This document shows positions 1 through 8,965 of a stretch of 64,000 nucleotides of DNA, piece after piece (position 1 is the stretch's first letter; every line of letters begins with the position of its first letter). Origin of the DNA: Deinococcus aquiradiocola (lineage in GTDB: Bacteria > Deinococcota > Deinococci > Deinococcales > Deinococcaceae). The notes beneath the pieces were generated by a model. It saw only the letters and a program-made list of their open reading frames with translations. It had not been told where the DNA came from and ran no database searches. A program made the translations under genes and the position numbers. The stretch spans positions 107,664 through 171,663 of the forward strand of contig NZ_BMOE01000008.1 of assembly GCF_014646915.1 (NCBI RefSeq), written 5' to 3'.

Positions 1-1
1 C

Positions 2-448
2 GGGCAGGACGGTGCGCTGTACTACAGCCAGTTCTACGCGAATCCGGCCGTGGTGCGGTACGACCCGGCGACGGGCGGCAGCGCGGTGATGCCGGTCGGT
101 GCGAGCGGCAAGTCCCTCCCGCGCGCTTCGGTGCAGGTGGGCGGCAGCGTGTGGTACGCGGACGCCTGGACGCAGACCGTGAGCCGCATGGATCTGCAGA
201 CCCGTCAGGTGATCGTCGTGACGCTGCCGACCGGCGCGGTGCCGGGCGAGATGGTGGCCGCGCCGGACGGGACGGTGTGGGTGGCGGACGCGGCGCGGCA
301 CGTCCTGTACCGCTTCGCGGCGGGGCAGGCGGACGCGGTGACGGTGCCGCTGCTGGGCGGCAGCACGGACGGCCCGCGGGCGCTGGGCGTGGACGGCGCG
401 GGCCGCCTGTGGTACGAGAGCGCCGGGCAGATGGTTGGGCAGCAGTGA
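2..448 (+). CDS. C-terminal part of a streptogramin-lyase-like beta-propeller protein (5' end outside window)
   Basis: The reading frame is open from the window edge and ends at TGA 446-448, so the N-terminus is missing. The visible 148 residues hold repeated blades with patterns such as GQDGALYYSQF, GGSVWYADAWTQTVSRMD, APDGTVWVADAARHVLYRF and DGAGRLWYESAGQ. These NHL/virginiamycin-B-lyase-like repeats (G-x-(I/V)-W-(V/Y)-x-(D/E)) form a beta-propeller. Such proteins are usually secreted or periplasmic; true lyase activity cannot be judged without the rest. A GC-rich hairpin with TTTCGT tail follows directly. Family assignment is fairly safe, function is not. Confidence 0.7.
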   Translation, partial: GQDGALYYSQFYANPAVVRYDPATGGSAVMPVGASGKSLPRASVQVGGSVWYADAWTQTVSRMDLQTRQVIVVTLPTGAVPGEMVAAPDGTVWVADAARHVLYRFAAGQADAVTVPLLGGSTDGPRALGVDGAGRLWYESAGQMVGQQ

Positions 449-464
449 GTGCGGGTGGTGCGTG

Positions 465-498
465 GCGGGCCGGTTCCTTCGGGAGTCGGCCCGCTTTC
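465..498 (+). terminator. Probable intrinsic terminator of the propeller gene
   Basis: GCGGGCCG (465-472) pairs with CGGCCCGC (487-494) around a loop containing TTCGGG, followed by TTTC. It lies 16 bases after the stop codon. Confidence 0.65.
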
Positions 499-507
499 GT
501 GTGCGGC

Positions 508-541
508 ACCCTCAGGTGCGCGTGTCCCTCTACCTGAGGGT
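508..541. repeat. Second perfect hairpin, 10-bp arms
   Basis: ACCCTCAGGT (508-517) is exactly complementary to ACCTGAGGGT (532-541), loop of 14. It sits just behind the terminator. It could be a second terminator, an RNA processing site or an operator. The rest of the 449-748 gap shows only a 12-bp palindrome CCTTCATGAAGG near 670-681 and no convincing gene. Confidence 0.5.
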
Positions 542-735
542 CGGGGCGCCGGTGACGGCCCTGCAGATGGACCGGAAGGCTGCCCACATGGGCGTTTCGT
601 GAAGGCGTGGGCGAGAGGCGGCTGTGACACTCTGACAGCCGGGCGGCCGCGCGTATGCCGGGAACCGGCACCCTTCATGAAGGCCTGCCGGGTGAGTGTG
701 CGCCTTCCCTTACGGTCGCGGGCACGGTCACGCGC

Positions 736-741
736 GATGCT
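736..741 (+). promoter_or_regulatory. -10 box of leaderless type (GATGCT, 7-base gap to ATG 749)
   Basis: GATGCT deviates from TANNNT at the first base. The spacing to the mini-ORF start matches the other leaderless starts in this window. Confidence 0.4.
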
Positions 742-748
742 GACCCGC

Positions 749-805
749 ATGAACGAGTTTCTCTCCCGTCACGCGGCGCCGGTCGGCCGGGCCGGGCGGC
801 CCTGA
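749..805 (+). CDS. 18-residue leader ORF coupled to the DUF2256 gene
   Basis: ATG 749 opens a short frame ([18 protein letters not shown]) that ends with TGA 803-805. The last A is the first base of the next gene's ATG (TGATG overlap). The start is 7 bases behind a -10-like GATGCT, so the mRNA could begin at this codon. The downstream gene has no Shine-Dalgarno of its own, which makes translation by termination-reinitiation plausible. Two other genes here (VOC at 20672, uppP at 55148) have the same arrangement. The peptide resembles nothing I know; its role is inferred from position only. Confidence 0.4.
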   Translation: MNEFLSRHAAPVGRAGRP

Positions 806-1011
806 TGGCCGGGAAGGGCGGCGGGGCCGGGAAGACCTTCGGGGGTGGGCGGCCACCGTCCGAGCGGGACAGCAAGGTGTGCCCCGTGTGCGGGCGGCCC
901 TTCTCGTGGCGGCGCAAGTGGGCGCGCGACTGGCCGCAGGTGCTGTACTGCTCGGACCGCTGCCGTGCCGCCGCCCGGACGCGCCCGGACCGGGACGCCC
1001 CGCCCCGCTGA
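805..1011 (+). CDS. DUF2256 zinc-finger-like small protein
   Basis: The 68-residue product carries [14 protein letters not shown]...[12 protein letters not shown] (residues about 25-55), the hallmark of DUF2256: a C-x2-C plus C-x3-C treble-clef-like knuckle with conserved RPF and W residues. The family is small and of unknown function; bacterial copies are often found near photolyase/cryptochrome genes, but none is seen here. The start was set at ATG 805 because the family begins shortly before the cysteines and because it overlaps the TGA of the preceding mini-ORF. Longer upstream starts would add low-complexity sequence. Confidence 0.8.
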   Translation: MAGKGGGAGKTFGGGRPPSERDSKVCPVCGRPFSWRRKWARDWPQVLYCSDRCRAAARTRPDRDAPPR

Positions 1012-1065
1012 ACCCCCCCCCAGCGGGCGGGGCATGTACCTCGTTCCCGCTCGCGGCAGGACACG

Positions 1066-1071
1066 TACAGT
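1066..1071 (+). promoter_or_regulatory. -10 box TACAGT, 6 bases before ATG 1078
   Basis: Leaderless-type promoter: TACAGT, six bases, then the start codon of the NTF2-like gene; no ribosome-binding site. Confidence 0.55.
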
Positions 1072-1077
1072 GAAGGC

Positions 1078-1560
1078 ATGACCCGCACCCCCGCCGAAGT
1101 GGCCGCCGACTTCTATGCCGCCTTCTCGCACCGCGACCCGGAAGGTATGGTGCGCCTGTACCACCCGCACGCGACGTTCACGGACGCCGTGTTCGGCACC
1201 CTGAACGCCGAGCAGACGACCGCCATGTGGCGCATGCTGCTCGGACGGCAGCAGAACATGCAGGTGACGACCACCCCGCAGCCCGCCCGGCCCGGCGACG
1301 CCGCCGACGTGGCGCGCACCGAATGGATCGCCGTGTACCCATTCAGCGCGACGGGCCGCACCGTCCGGAATGTCGTGCAGGCGCGCATGACGGTCCGTGA
1401 CGGCCTGATCGTGCGGCACGAGGACACCTTCGACTTCTGGGCGTGGTCACGTCAGGCGCTGGGGCTGCCGGGCCTGCTGCTCGGGTGGACGCCGATGCTG
1501 CACGCACGCGTGTCCCGCACCGCGCAGGAGGGACTCGCGGCCAGCATGGCGAAACGCTGA
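1078..1560 (+). CDS. NTF2-like (SnoaL fold) protein
   Basis: A 160-residue protein beginning EVAADFYAAFSHRDPEGMVRLYHPHATFTDAVFG, the typical first helix and strand of the NTF2-like/SnoaL fold (a cone-shaped alpha+beta barrel). The middle (about residues 85-125) has the expected long strands, VVQARMTVRDGLIVRHEDTFD. Bacterial members are small isomerases, ester-bond enzymes or ligand-binding proteins; nothing here fixes a substrate. The gene is monocistronic and converges on the phosphatase gene 16 bp downstream. Start chosen at ATG 1078 because of the TACAGT box six bases upstream. Confidence 0.75.
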   Translation: MTRTPAEVAADFYAAFSHRDPEGMVRLYHPHATFTDAVFGTLNAEQTTAMWRMLLGRQQNMQVTTTPQPARPGDAADVARTEWIAVYPFSATGRTVRNVVQARMTVRDGLIVRHEDTFDFWAWSRQALGLPGLLLGWTPMLHARVSRTAQEGLAASMAKR

Positions 1561-1576
1561 CCGCGGGCGCCCCGCG

Positions 1577-2422
1577 TCACATGCGGCGGGTGGAGCCGTC
1601 CAGGCGCACGTTCAGGGCGTGCGCGGAGACCGGCTCGCCCAGCATCGGGTACTTGTTGGTGCGGGCGGGATCGCCGCGCCCGGCGAGCACCGTGACCGGC
1701 GACAGCGTCTGCACCGTCAGCGGCAGCAGCGCCAGCAGGCCCGTCTCGTACGCGCCCAGGTCGAGGTACACGTGCCGCCCCAGCCGCAGCGGCATCCGGA
1801 CGGGCGTGTGCCCGTGCACGCTGTACACCACGCCCTGCGGCAGCGCGAACGGCCCCTCGAAGGGCCGCAGCCACAGCGCGGCCGACTCGGGGTTCGGGTG
1901 GTCGCGGTGCTTCACGGGCGGGCTCGCGTGCGCCACCAGCACGCTCGGCGCGGCGGGCAGCTGCGAGTGGATTCCGCCGTCCTCCGTGACGTACACCACG
2001 CGCTCCAGCGCGTCGAGGTACTCGGCGAGCAGTTTCGGGTAGCGTTCCAGCGTCAGGCCGCCCAGCTCTCGCCGCACGGACTCCCCGCCGTTCTTCATCC
2101 ACCACGCGAGGCCCTCCATCGCGCGGCGGTAGTCGCCGAGGTCGTGCGTGCCCTGGTGCTGCCGGTACCACTTCAGGCCCTCCCAGGCCATGCGTTCGTG
2201 GTTGCCCATCAGCAGCGTCGCGCGCCCCTCGGCGCGCAGTTCCAGCAGCACCGAGATGGTGTCCAGGCTGTGCGGGCCGCGGTCGATGGCGTCGCCCAGG
2301 CTCAGGAAGTGCGCTTCCGGGAAGGCCTCGATGGCGGCGCGCAGCAGGTCGGAACGGCCGTGCAGGTCCGGGACCGCGATCACCTGCCGGGGCGCGGTCA
2401 CGTCCCCCTGAGGTGCGCTCAC
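1577..2422 (-). CDS. PPP-family metallophosphoesterase (diadenosine-tetraphosphatase / protein-phosphatase type)
   Basis: A 281-residue cytoplasmic protein with the full PPP metal-binding set: PDLHGRSD (about residue 18), GDAIDRG (about 43), GNHE (about 73), a later HAS (about 165) and HGHTP (about 203). Two divalent metals bound by these residues catalyse phosphoester hydrolysis. Homologues act on Ap4A-type nucleotides (ApaH, PrpE) or on phosphoproteins; the sequence does not decide between them. The GTG start at 2422 overlaps the stop of the upstream small gene (GTGA), so the two are probably translationally coupled and share the TAGACT promoter at 2741-2746. Confidence 0.85.
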   Translation of the reverse strand: MSAPQGDVTAPRQVIAVPDLHGRSDLLRAAIEAFPEAHFLSLGDAIDRGPHSLDTISVLLELRAEGRATLLMGNHERMAWEGLKWYRQHQGTHDLGDYRRAMEGLAWWMKNGGESVRRELGGLTLERYPKLLAEYLDALERVVYVTEDGGIHSQLPAAPSVLVAHASPPVKHRDHPNPESAALWLRPFEGPFALPQGVVYSVHGHTPVRMPLRLGRHVYLDLGAYETGLLALLPLTVQTLSPVTVLAGRGDPARTNKYPMLGEPVSAHALNVRLDGSTRRM

Positions 2423-2733
2423 GCCTCGCTCCGGCGCGGCGGTGGGGTGGGGGAGGGTGCGTCCTCGTCGTGCTCGTCGGAGAATTCCAGCAGCGTCTGC
2501 TTGCTGCGTTCCCGCAGTTCACGCGCGCCGCCCGCGAGCGGCACGAAGGTCACGCCGCCCGGCGTGGGCAGCGCCCGGTACGCGCGGCCCTCGGCGGCGT
2601 CCGGCAGCCACGCGGCGGGAAGTTCGAAGTTGCGGCCCTGGTCGTCCTCGACCTCGGCCATGCCGGTCGTGTCGTCCAGCACGTCGATGGTGAGCAGCAG
2701 GGTGGCCTGGTCGGGGTCGGCCTGAGGAGTCAT
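2419..2733 (-). CDS. Small DUF3006-like protein
   Basis: A 104-residue acidic protein. Its N-terminal 60 residues (LLLTIDVLDDTTGMAEVEDDQGRNFELPAAWLPDAAEG) fit the DUF3006 pattern: a small beta-barrel in which the protein specifies hydrophobic residues about an E-D/N-G turn and an LP box. The C-terminus is charged and proline-rich. It is the first gene of a two-gene minus-strand operon with the PPP phosphatase. The start ATG 2733 lies seven bases behind TAGACT, so the mRNA is probably leaderless. Function unknown. Confidence 0.6.
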   Translation of the reverse strand: MTPQADPDQATLLLTIDVLDDTTGMAEVEDDQGRNFELPAAWLPDAAEGRAYRALPTPGGVTFVPLAGGARELRERSKQTLLEFSDEHDEDAPSPTPPPRRSEA

Positions 2734-2740
2734 GCCATAC

Positions 2741-2746
2741 AGTCTA
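2741..2746 (-). promoter_or_regulatory. -10 box TAGACT, 7 bases before ATG 2733
   Basis: Leaderless-type promoter for the DUF3006-like/phosphatase pair, read on the minus strand. Confidence 0.55.
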
Positions 2747-2909
2747 GAGCGTTTGCCCGGTCAGGGATTCCCGGGGGCGGGACGCGGGCAGCGCCTGGAA
2801 CGCCGCTTCCACACGCCCCTGAAGGTGGCCGCGTTTGCCCGCCAGCACGCATGAAAGGCAAGTGTGCGCCCCGCTCCCGTTCCAACCTCCCTCCAACCGT
2901 GCGCGTGTT

Positions 2910-2922
2910 ACGCTTGGCGTAT
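2910..2922. promoter_or_regulatory. Candidate operator upstream of the cox operon: TACGCttgGCGTA
   Basis: A 5-bp dyad with 3-base centre, about 80 bases before coxG. The 2734-3003 gap otherwise shows no gene and no clear -10. Dyads this short are weak evidence; I list it because it is the only symmetric site in front of the operon. Confidence 0.25.
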
Positions 2923-3003
2923 CTCAACTGGTCAACGGGGCACGCAGGTCCGCCCGGCATTCCGCCGGCCGTCTGCTGTCCCCACCCCTCATGGAGGTTC
3001 ACC

Positions 3004-3453
3004 TTGCAGGTAGACGGAAGCAATGTCATACAGGCCCCCAGAGAACGCGTCTGGGCGCTCCTCCAGGACCCTGCCGTGCTGGCCCGCTGCGTTCCCGGCG
3101 TGCAGGAGATGACGCCCGACGGCCCGGACAGCTACACCGCCGTGCTGAACGTCGCCGTCGGCCCCGTCAAGGGCAAATTCAAGGCCAAGGTCAAGATCAG
3201 CGACCAGGTGCCGCCCGAACGCATGACGCTCAGCATCGAGGCGAAAGCCCCGACCGGCATGGTGAACGCCACCGGCACCCTCACGCTCGTGGATCAGGGC
3301 GACACGACCCGCGTGGACTGGGCGGGCGAACCGAAACTGATGGGCATGATCGCCAGCCTCGCCGGACGCCTCATCGGCGGGATCAGCAAACAGCAGGCGG
3401 ACGTGTTCTTCACGAACCTGGAGCAGGAAGCGCTGAAGCCCGCCACGGCCTGA
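3004..3453 (+). CDS. coxG: CoxG-like SRPBCC protein, first gene of the molybdenum-hydroxylase operon
   Basis: A 149-residue START/SRPBCC protein ([36 protein letters not shown]...). The I-x-A-P-x-x-x-V-W and C-x-P-G motifs are those of carbon-monoxide-dehydrogenase subunit G, a helper thought to recruit the enzyme to the membrane in CO oxidisers. The start is TTG 3004: GGAGG lies 8 bases before it and the fold begins there; the frame is open far upstream without recognisable sequence. It is followed after 58 bp by the small iron-sulfur subunit. A purely sequence-based call on the family is strong, the link to CO is not. Confidence 0.85.
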   Translation: MQVDGSNVIQAPRERVWALLQDPAVLARCVPGVQEMTPDGPDSYTAVLNVAVGPVKGKFKAKVKISDQVPPERMTLSIEAKAPTGMVNATGTLTLVDQGDTTRVDWAGEPKLMGMIASLAGRLIGGISKQQADVFFTNLEQEALKPATA

Positions 3454-3511
3454 CGCTTCCCGGTCCGGCCCGCCCGATTTCGCACGTCACCGAACTCCCC
3501 GGAGGTCAGGC

Positions 3512-4027
<516 letters not shown>

Positions 4028-4217
4028 CACGGCCGACGACGGACGCGCCCGCCCCACCGGCCCCGTCAGGGCAGTCAACGCGCGCACGTGACGCCCACCG
4101 GTGGGGCCAGAGCCGCGCCGCACGCCGCGAGGAGCGCCCACCGCAGTTCACCGGTCAGCCGCCCACGCCGGTCCACCGACCGGGCAGGGACCCCCACAGG
4201 CCCACAGAGGAGCACCC

Positions 4218-6629
4218 ATGACCAAGCTTCCCGACTCCAACTACCACGCCCCCACCGGCCCCCAGAAGTACATGGGAAAGGCCATCAAGCGCGTCGAGGA
4301 CCCCCGCTTCATCACCGGGACCGGCAGCTACACCGACGACATCAACGTGCACGGGCAGCTGCACGCCGCCATGCTGCGCAGCCCCTACGCGCACGCGAAG
4401 ATCGGGAACATCGACGCGTCGGCCGCCCTGGCGCTGCCCGGCGTGCACGCCGTCCTGACCGGTGAGGACATGAAGGACGTCGGCAGCATCCCCACCGGCT
4501 GGCTGCTCCCCGGCCTGGTCGTGCCGCACCACGCTGCCATCGCGCGCGGCGAGGTGAACTACGTGGGCGACATCGTGGCCGTGGTCATCGCGGACACCCG
4601 CGCCATCGCCGAGGACGCCGTGGCCCTCATCGACGTGGACCTCGACCCGCTGGCGGCTGTGTCGCTCGGCAGTCAGGCGCTCGCGGACGGCGCGCCCCTC
4701 GTGCACGACGAAGCGCCCGGCAACGTCGCCTTCCAGTGGGAGATCGGGGACGCCGCCGCCACCGAGGCCGGATTCGCGCAGGCCGACCGGGTCGTGAAGC
4801 TCAAGCTCCGCAACCACCGCCTCGTCCCGAACGCCATCGAACCGCGCGCCAGTCTCGCCGAGTACCGCGCCGCCAGCGACGAGTACACCCTGCACACCAC
4901 CTCCCAGAACCCCCACATCCACCGCCTGCTGCTCGCTGCCTTCGTGCTCGGCATTCCCGAACAGAAGCTGCGCGTGATCTCGCCGGACGTGGGCGGCGGG
5001 TTCGGCAGCAAGATCTTCCAGTACGCCGAGGAAGTCATCGTGCTGTTCGCCGCCAAGAAACTCCGTCGTCCCATCAAGTGGGCCGCGCGCCGCAGCGAGG
5101 CCTTCGTGACGGACGCGCAGGGCCGCGACCACGAATCCGAAGCCGAGATCGCCCTGAAGAACGACGGGAGCTTCCTCGCGCTGCGCGTCAGGACGCTCGC
5201 CAACCTCGGCGCGTACCTCACCACCTTCGCGCCCGCCGTGCCCACCTACCTGTACGGCACCCTCCTGAACGGCGTGTACAAGTTCCCCGCCATTCACGCG
5301 CACGTCACCGGCATCTTCACGAACACCGTGCCCGTCGACGCGTACCGTGGCGCGGGCCGCCCCGAGGCGACGTACCTGCTGGAACGCATCGTCAGCAAGG
5401 CCGCCAACGAACTGGGCCTCGACCCCAGCGAGGTGCGCCGCAGGAACTTCATCCAGCCGCAGGACTTCCCGTACCAGACGCCCGTCGCGCTCGTGTACGA
5501 CAGCGGCAACTACGAGCCCGCGCTCGACAAGGCCCTCGGCATGGTCGGCTACCAGGACCTCCTCAAGGAGCAGGCCGAAGGGCGCGCCAGCGGCAGGAAG
5601 TACATCGGGATCGGCTTCTCCACCTACGTCGAGGCGTGCGGACTCGCGCCCAGCGCCCTCGTCGGCCAGCTCGGCGCGCAGGCCGGACAGTGGGAGAGCA
5701 GCGTGGTGCGCGTCATGCCGACCGGCAAGGTCGAGGTGCTCACCGGCAGCCACAGCCACGGCCAGGGCCACGAGACGACCTTCGCGCAGCTCGTCGCCGA
5801 GGAACTGCAGATCCCCATGGAAGACGTGACCATCGTGCACGGCGACACCGGCAAGATGCCCTTCGGCTGGGGCACCTACGGCAGCCGCTCGGCCGCGGTC
5901 GGCGGCAGCGCCCTCAAGATGGCGCTCGGCAAGATCAAGGCCAAAGCCACCAGGATCGCCGCGCACCTCCTTGAAGCGGCCCCCGAGGACGTGGAACAGG
6001 TGGACGGCACCTTCCGCGTCAAGGGCGTCCCCGAAGGCGGCAAGAGCTTCTTCGACGTGTCCCTCATGGCGCACCTCGCGCACAACATCCCCGCCGAGAT
6101 GGAACCCGGCCTCGAAGAGCAGTACATGTACGACCCCAAGAACTTCGTGTACCCCTTCGGGACGCACGTCGCGGTGGTCGAGGTGGACGCCGACACCGGC
6201 AAGGTCAAGCTGCGCCAGTACGTCGCCGTGGACGACTGCGGCCCCCTCATGAACCCGCTGATCGTGGAAGGTCAGGTGCACGGCGGCATCGCACAGGGCT
6301 ACGGGCAGGCCGTCCTCGAAGAGACCGTGTACGACGACGACGGCAACCTCCTGAGCGGCAACTTCATGGAGTACGCCATGCCGCGCGCCGAGGACATGGT
6401 GCAGATCCAGGTGGACCACACCGTCACGCCCAGCCCCCACAACCCGCTCGGCGTGAAAGGCATCGGCGAGTCCGGCACCATCTCCAGCACCGCCGCCGTC
6501 GCCAACGCCGTCGTGAACGCACTGGAAGCCTTCGGGATCAACCACCTCGACATGCCGTACACGCCCGAGAAGGTCTGGCAGGCCATCCAGGGCGCCAAGC
6601 GCGACATGCCGCAGGCCGCCGACGACTGA
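4218..6629 (+). CDS. coxL: Molybdopterin-binding large subunit, CoxL form II type
   Basis: An 803-residue catalytic subunit. Landmarks: N-terminal IKRVEDPRFITGTGSYTDDI, the Mo-cofactor region PDVGGGFGSK (about residue 255), AYRGAGRPEA (about residue 375) and GIGESGT near the C-terminus. In true CO dehydrogenases (form I) the active-site loop reads AYxCSFR with a catalytic cysteine; here it is AYRGAGR, the form II signature, so CO may not be the substrate. Start ATG 4218 has GAGGAG five bases upstream; an in-frame extension to 4101 has no RBS. The 190-bp spacer from coxS contains no gene. Confidence 0.9.
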   Translation: MTKLPDSNYHAPTGPQKYMGKAIKRVEDPRFITGTGSYTDDINVHGQLHAAMLRSPYAHAKIGNIDASAALALPGVHAVLTGEDMKDVGSIPTGWLLPGLVVPHHAAIARGEVNYVGDIVAVVIADTRAIAEDAVALIDVDLDPLAAVSLGSQALADGAPLVHDEAPGNVAFQWEIGDAAATEAGFAQADRVVKLKLRNHRLVPNAIEPRASLAEYRAASDEYTLHTTSQNPHIHRLLLAAFVLGIPEQKLRVISPDVGGGFGSKIFQYAEEVIVLFAAKKLRRPIKWAARRSEAFVTDAQGRDHESEAEIALKNDGSFLALRVRTLANLGAYLTTFAPAVPTYLYGTLLNGVYKFPAIHAHVTGIFTNTVPVDAYRGAGRPEATYLLERIVSKAANELGLDPSEVRRRNFIQPQDFPYQTPVALVYDSGNYEPALDKALGMVGYQDLLKEQAEGRASGRKYIGIGFSTYVEACGLAPSALVGQLGAQAGQWESSVVRVMPTGKVEVLTGSHSHGQGHETTFAQLVAEELQIPMEDVTIVHGDTGKMPFGWGTYGSRSAAVGGSALKMALGKIKAKATRIAAHLLEAAPEDVEQVDGTFRVKGVPEGGKSFFDVSLMAHLAHNIPAEMEPGLEEQYMYDPKNFVYPFGTHVAVVEVDADTGKVKLRQYVAVDDCGPLMNPLIVEGQVHGGIAQGYGQAVLEETVYDDDGNLLSGNFMEYAMPRAEDMVQIQVDHTVTPSPHNPLGVKGIGESGTISSTAAVANAVVNALEAFGINHLDMPYTPEKVWQAIQGAKRDMPQAADD

Positions 6630-6703
6630 AGCGCACCTCCGCCAGCGCCGCGAGAAGCGGCCAGCGCGGAGCGTGAACCCGTCCGCAGCGGGGCCGGAGT
6701 GAG

Positions 6704-6729
6704 GGCGACGGGGCACCGTCCCCGTCGCC
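6704..6729 (+). terminator. Perfect hairpin between coxL and coxM (attenuator candidate)
   Basis: GGCGACGGGG (6704-6713) pairs fully with CCCCGTCGCC (6720-6729), six-base loop, no U-tract. It may stabilise the upstream message or reduce coxM expression relative to coxL. Confidence 0.45.
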
Positions 6730-6784
6730 GGACCGGAGCGCCACGACGAGCAGGACCGATATTCATTCCAGCACCGGAGGTTCC

Positions 6785-7615
6785 ATGTACACCACCGACT
6801 TCGACTACCACCGCGCCACCAGCGTCCAGAACGCCCTGGAACTCCTGGCCGCCAACGACGGCGCCAAACTCCTCGCGGGCGGACACTCGCTCGTGCCGTC
6901 CATGAAGCTGCGTCTGGCCAGCCCCACCGCCCTCATCGACATCTCGCAGGTCGAGGAGATGCAGGGCATCCGGCAGGAAGGCGACAGGATCATCATCGGG
7001 GCAGGCACCACGCACGCCCAGATCCTGCGTTCGGACCTGCTGAAGGAACTCTGCCCGATCCTCCCGGACGCCGCCGACTGGATCGGCGACCCGATGGTCC
7101 GCAACTGCGGCACCATCGGCGGGGCGCTCGCGCACGCCGACCCGGCCGCCGACTACCCCGCCAGCATCCTCGCGCTGGAAGCGGACCTGAAACTCGTCAG
7201 CCGTGACGGCGAGCGCGTCGTGAACGCCCGCGACTTCTTCCACGGCATGTTCGAGACGGCCGCCCGGGAAGGCGAGATCCTCACCGAAATCCACGTGCCG
7301 GTCCTGCAGGGCGCGAAGATGGCGTACGCGAAATTCCCTCACCCGGCCAGCCACTACGCCATCGTCGGCGTGGCTGCCGTCCTCACCGACAGCGGCGCCC
7401 GCCTCGCCCTGACCGGCGCGGGCGCCAAGGCCGTGCGCCTCCCGCGTGTCGAGACGGCCCTCGGCAGCGACTACAGCGAGAGCAACGTCGCGAACGCCAC
7501 GCAGAACGCCATCGATCCCGGCGATCTCCTCAGCGACCGCTTCGCGAGCGCCGAGTACCGCGCGCACCTCGCGGGCGTGTTCGCGCAGCGCGCCATCACC
7601 CAGGCGACCGCCTGA
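6785..7615 (+). CDS. coxM: FAD-binding medium subunit of the molybdenum hydroxylase
   Basis: A 276-residue FAD-binding-5/CO-dehydrogenase flavoprotein. The PCMH-fold flavin motifs are visible: AGGHSLVPSMKLRL (about residues 37-50) and the pyrophosphate loop CGTIGGALAHADPAADYPA (about residues 110-128). It accepts electrons from CoxS and passes them on, usually to a quinone or cytochrome. RBS CGGAGG seven bases before ATG 6785. It is last in the order G-S-L-M, whereas canonical operons run M-S-L. The stop codon TGA abuts a copy of the dispersed repeat. Confidence 0.9.
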   Translation: MYTTDFDYHRATSVQNALELLAANDGAKLLAGGHSLVPSMKLRLASPTALIDISQVEEMQGIRQEGDRIIIGAGTTHAQILRSDLLKELCPILPDAADWIGDPMVRNCGTIGGALAHADPAADYPASILALEADLKLVSRDGERVVNARDFFHGMFETAAREGEILTEIHVPVLQGAKMAYAKFPHPASHYAIVGVAAVLTDSGARLALTGAGAKAVRLPRVETALGSDYSESNVANATQNAIDPGDLLSDRFASAEYRAHLAGVFAQRAITQATA

Positions 7616-7660
7616 GACCGAATTGAGCTGAACTCGAACTCCCGGCGTTCAGCCGAGCAG
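7613..7660 (-). repeat. Short copy of the GCTGAACTC hairpin repeat behind coxM
   Basis: Read on the minus strand it runs GCTCGGCTGAAC...AGTTCAGCTCAATTCGG; the right part of the 167-bp element at 18451-18617 has the same order. The coxM stop codon is its terminal triplet. Confidence 0.6.
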
Positions 7661-7691
7661 GCCTCCCGTCCCCCGTGGACCGGGAGGCCTG
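7658..7691. terminator. Bidirectional hairpin between convergent coxM and acyltransferase genes
   Basis: CAGGCCTCCCG (7658-7668) pairs perfectly with CGGGAGGCCTG (7681-7691), 12-base loop. Confidence 0.7.
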
Positions 7692-7754
7692 TCCGTTGTG
7701 GGGCCGGGCGTGAAGGTGTTCTCTGTTCCTTCCTGTCCGTTCCCGCCCGGCCGG

Positions 7755-8852
7755 TCAGCGGCCGAACAGCCACACCGACATGGGCCGCCCCGCCATCCAC
7801 CGCGCCACGGCAAGCGGGACCCCCGTCCCCAGCACGACGTACAGCGCGACCAGCGGCACCTGCAGCAGCGCCGACCCCGGCGACGCCAGCCGGTCGAAGG
7901 TCCACAGCAGCAGCGGGTGCAGCAGGTACACCTGCAGACTGAACTGCCCCAGTCGCGCCAGCAGCGGACGGACGTGCCCGGCCAGCGCCCCGCCCGCCCG
8001 GGCCAGCCGCACGCTCAGGCCGCCCATGACCACGGCGGCCAGCAGGGTGTACGCCCAGTTCCCGGCCGTGTACGCGAGCACGTTCAGCGGCCTGCCGAGC
8101 GCCTGCGCGGCACCCAGCGGCAGGTACACCGCCAGGGCCACGGCGCACGCCACGGTCAGCTGACCGCCACGGCGTGCCCACAGGTCCGTGAACCGCTCCG
8201 GCCGTGCGCCGAGCGCGGTGCCCGCGACGAGCGGCAGCACGTACCACAGGGCCAGACTTCCGACGCTCTCCAGATGCCAGACGCGCAGGTTCAGGGCGTA
8301 CACGCCGGACTGCACGGCCGCCGCGCCTGCCAGCACGGCCCAGAGCGGCCACGGCAAGCGGTTCAGGCGCCGCAGGAGGGGCAGCAGCAGCGTCACCTGC
8401 AGGGCCAGCAGCAGGTAATACAGGTGAAAGTACCCCTTGCCGTGCAGCAGGCCCGGATCCCAGAACGCCGCGAGCCGCTCCCCCGGTCCCGGCCCGGCCC
8501 CCGTCACGACCTTGAACGTCAGGTACAGGGCCGTCCACAGCACGTACGGCCACAGCAGCTGCCGGGCACGGCTGCCGAGATACCGCCGCCACGAGAACAC
8601 CGACGACGAGCGCGCGAACACCAGCGCACTCAGGAACAGGAAGGTCGGCACCACGAACTGTGTGACGCGGTTCACGACGAGCAGCGCCACGTGCAGCGCG
8701 CTGCCCTCGGGCGCGCGGTCCAGGTTCGCTCCGCTGACGTGATGCACCACCACCAGCAGCACCGTCAGGCCACGGCACACGTCCACCCACGCAAGTCGCC
8801 CGGAGGCGACGGATGCAGTGGAGGAGGTGGGGGGAGGGGGGGAGGCAGGCAT
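7755..8852 (-). CDS. Acyltransferase family 3 integral membrane protein
   Basis: A 365-residue protein with about ten hydrophobic helices and the family's N-terminal signature RLAWVDVCRGLTVLLVVVHHV (D and R followed by a helix with His; residues about 19-39). Acyltransferase-3/OafA-type enzymes add acetyl or other acyl groups to cell-surface polysaccharides or lipids on the outer face of the membrane. C-terminal FSLQVYLLHPLLL is also typical. No ribosome-binding site is seen at ATG 8852; a CCCCGGcagCCGGGG hairpin (about 8862-8876) lies in its 5' region. The acceptor cannot be predicted. Confidence 0.8.
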   Translation of the reverse strand: MPASPPPPTSSTASVASGRLAWVDVCRGLTVLLVVVHHVSGANLDRAPEGSALHVALLVVNRVTQFVVPTFLFLSALVFARSSSVFSWRRYLGSRARQLLWPYVLWTALYLTFKVVTGAGPGPGERLAAFWDPGLLHGKGYFHLYYLLLALQVTLLLPLLRRLNRLPWPLWAVLAGAAAVQSGVYALNLRVWHLESVGSLALWYVLPLVAGTALGARPERFTDLWARRGGQLTVACAVALAVYLPLGAAQALGRPLNVLAYTAGNWAYTLLAAVVMGGLSVRLARAGGALAGHVRPLLARLGQFSLQVYLLHPLLLWTFDRLASPGSALLQVPLVALYVVLGTGVPLAVARWMAGRPMSVWLFGR

Positions 8853-8965
8853 GGGTCGGTCCCCGGCAGCCGGGGCCGTGAGCGTACCCTGGCATTCCGT
8901 GGGAAGCTGCCGTGTTCACGGAACGCGGCTTTAGACTGCTCCTCTTTTCCGCACCGGTCCTGCCG

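Noticed and set aside
4155..6716. 853-codon minus-strand frame opposite coxL
   Set aside because: His/Val/Gly-rich translation with no family; coxL on the other strand is unmistakable.
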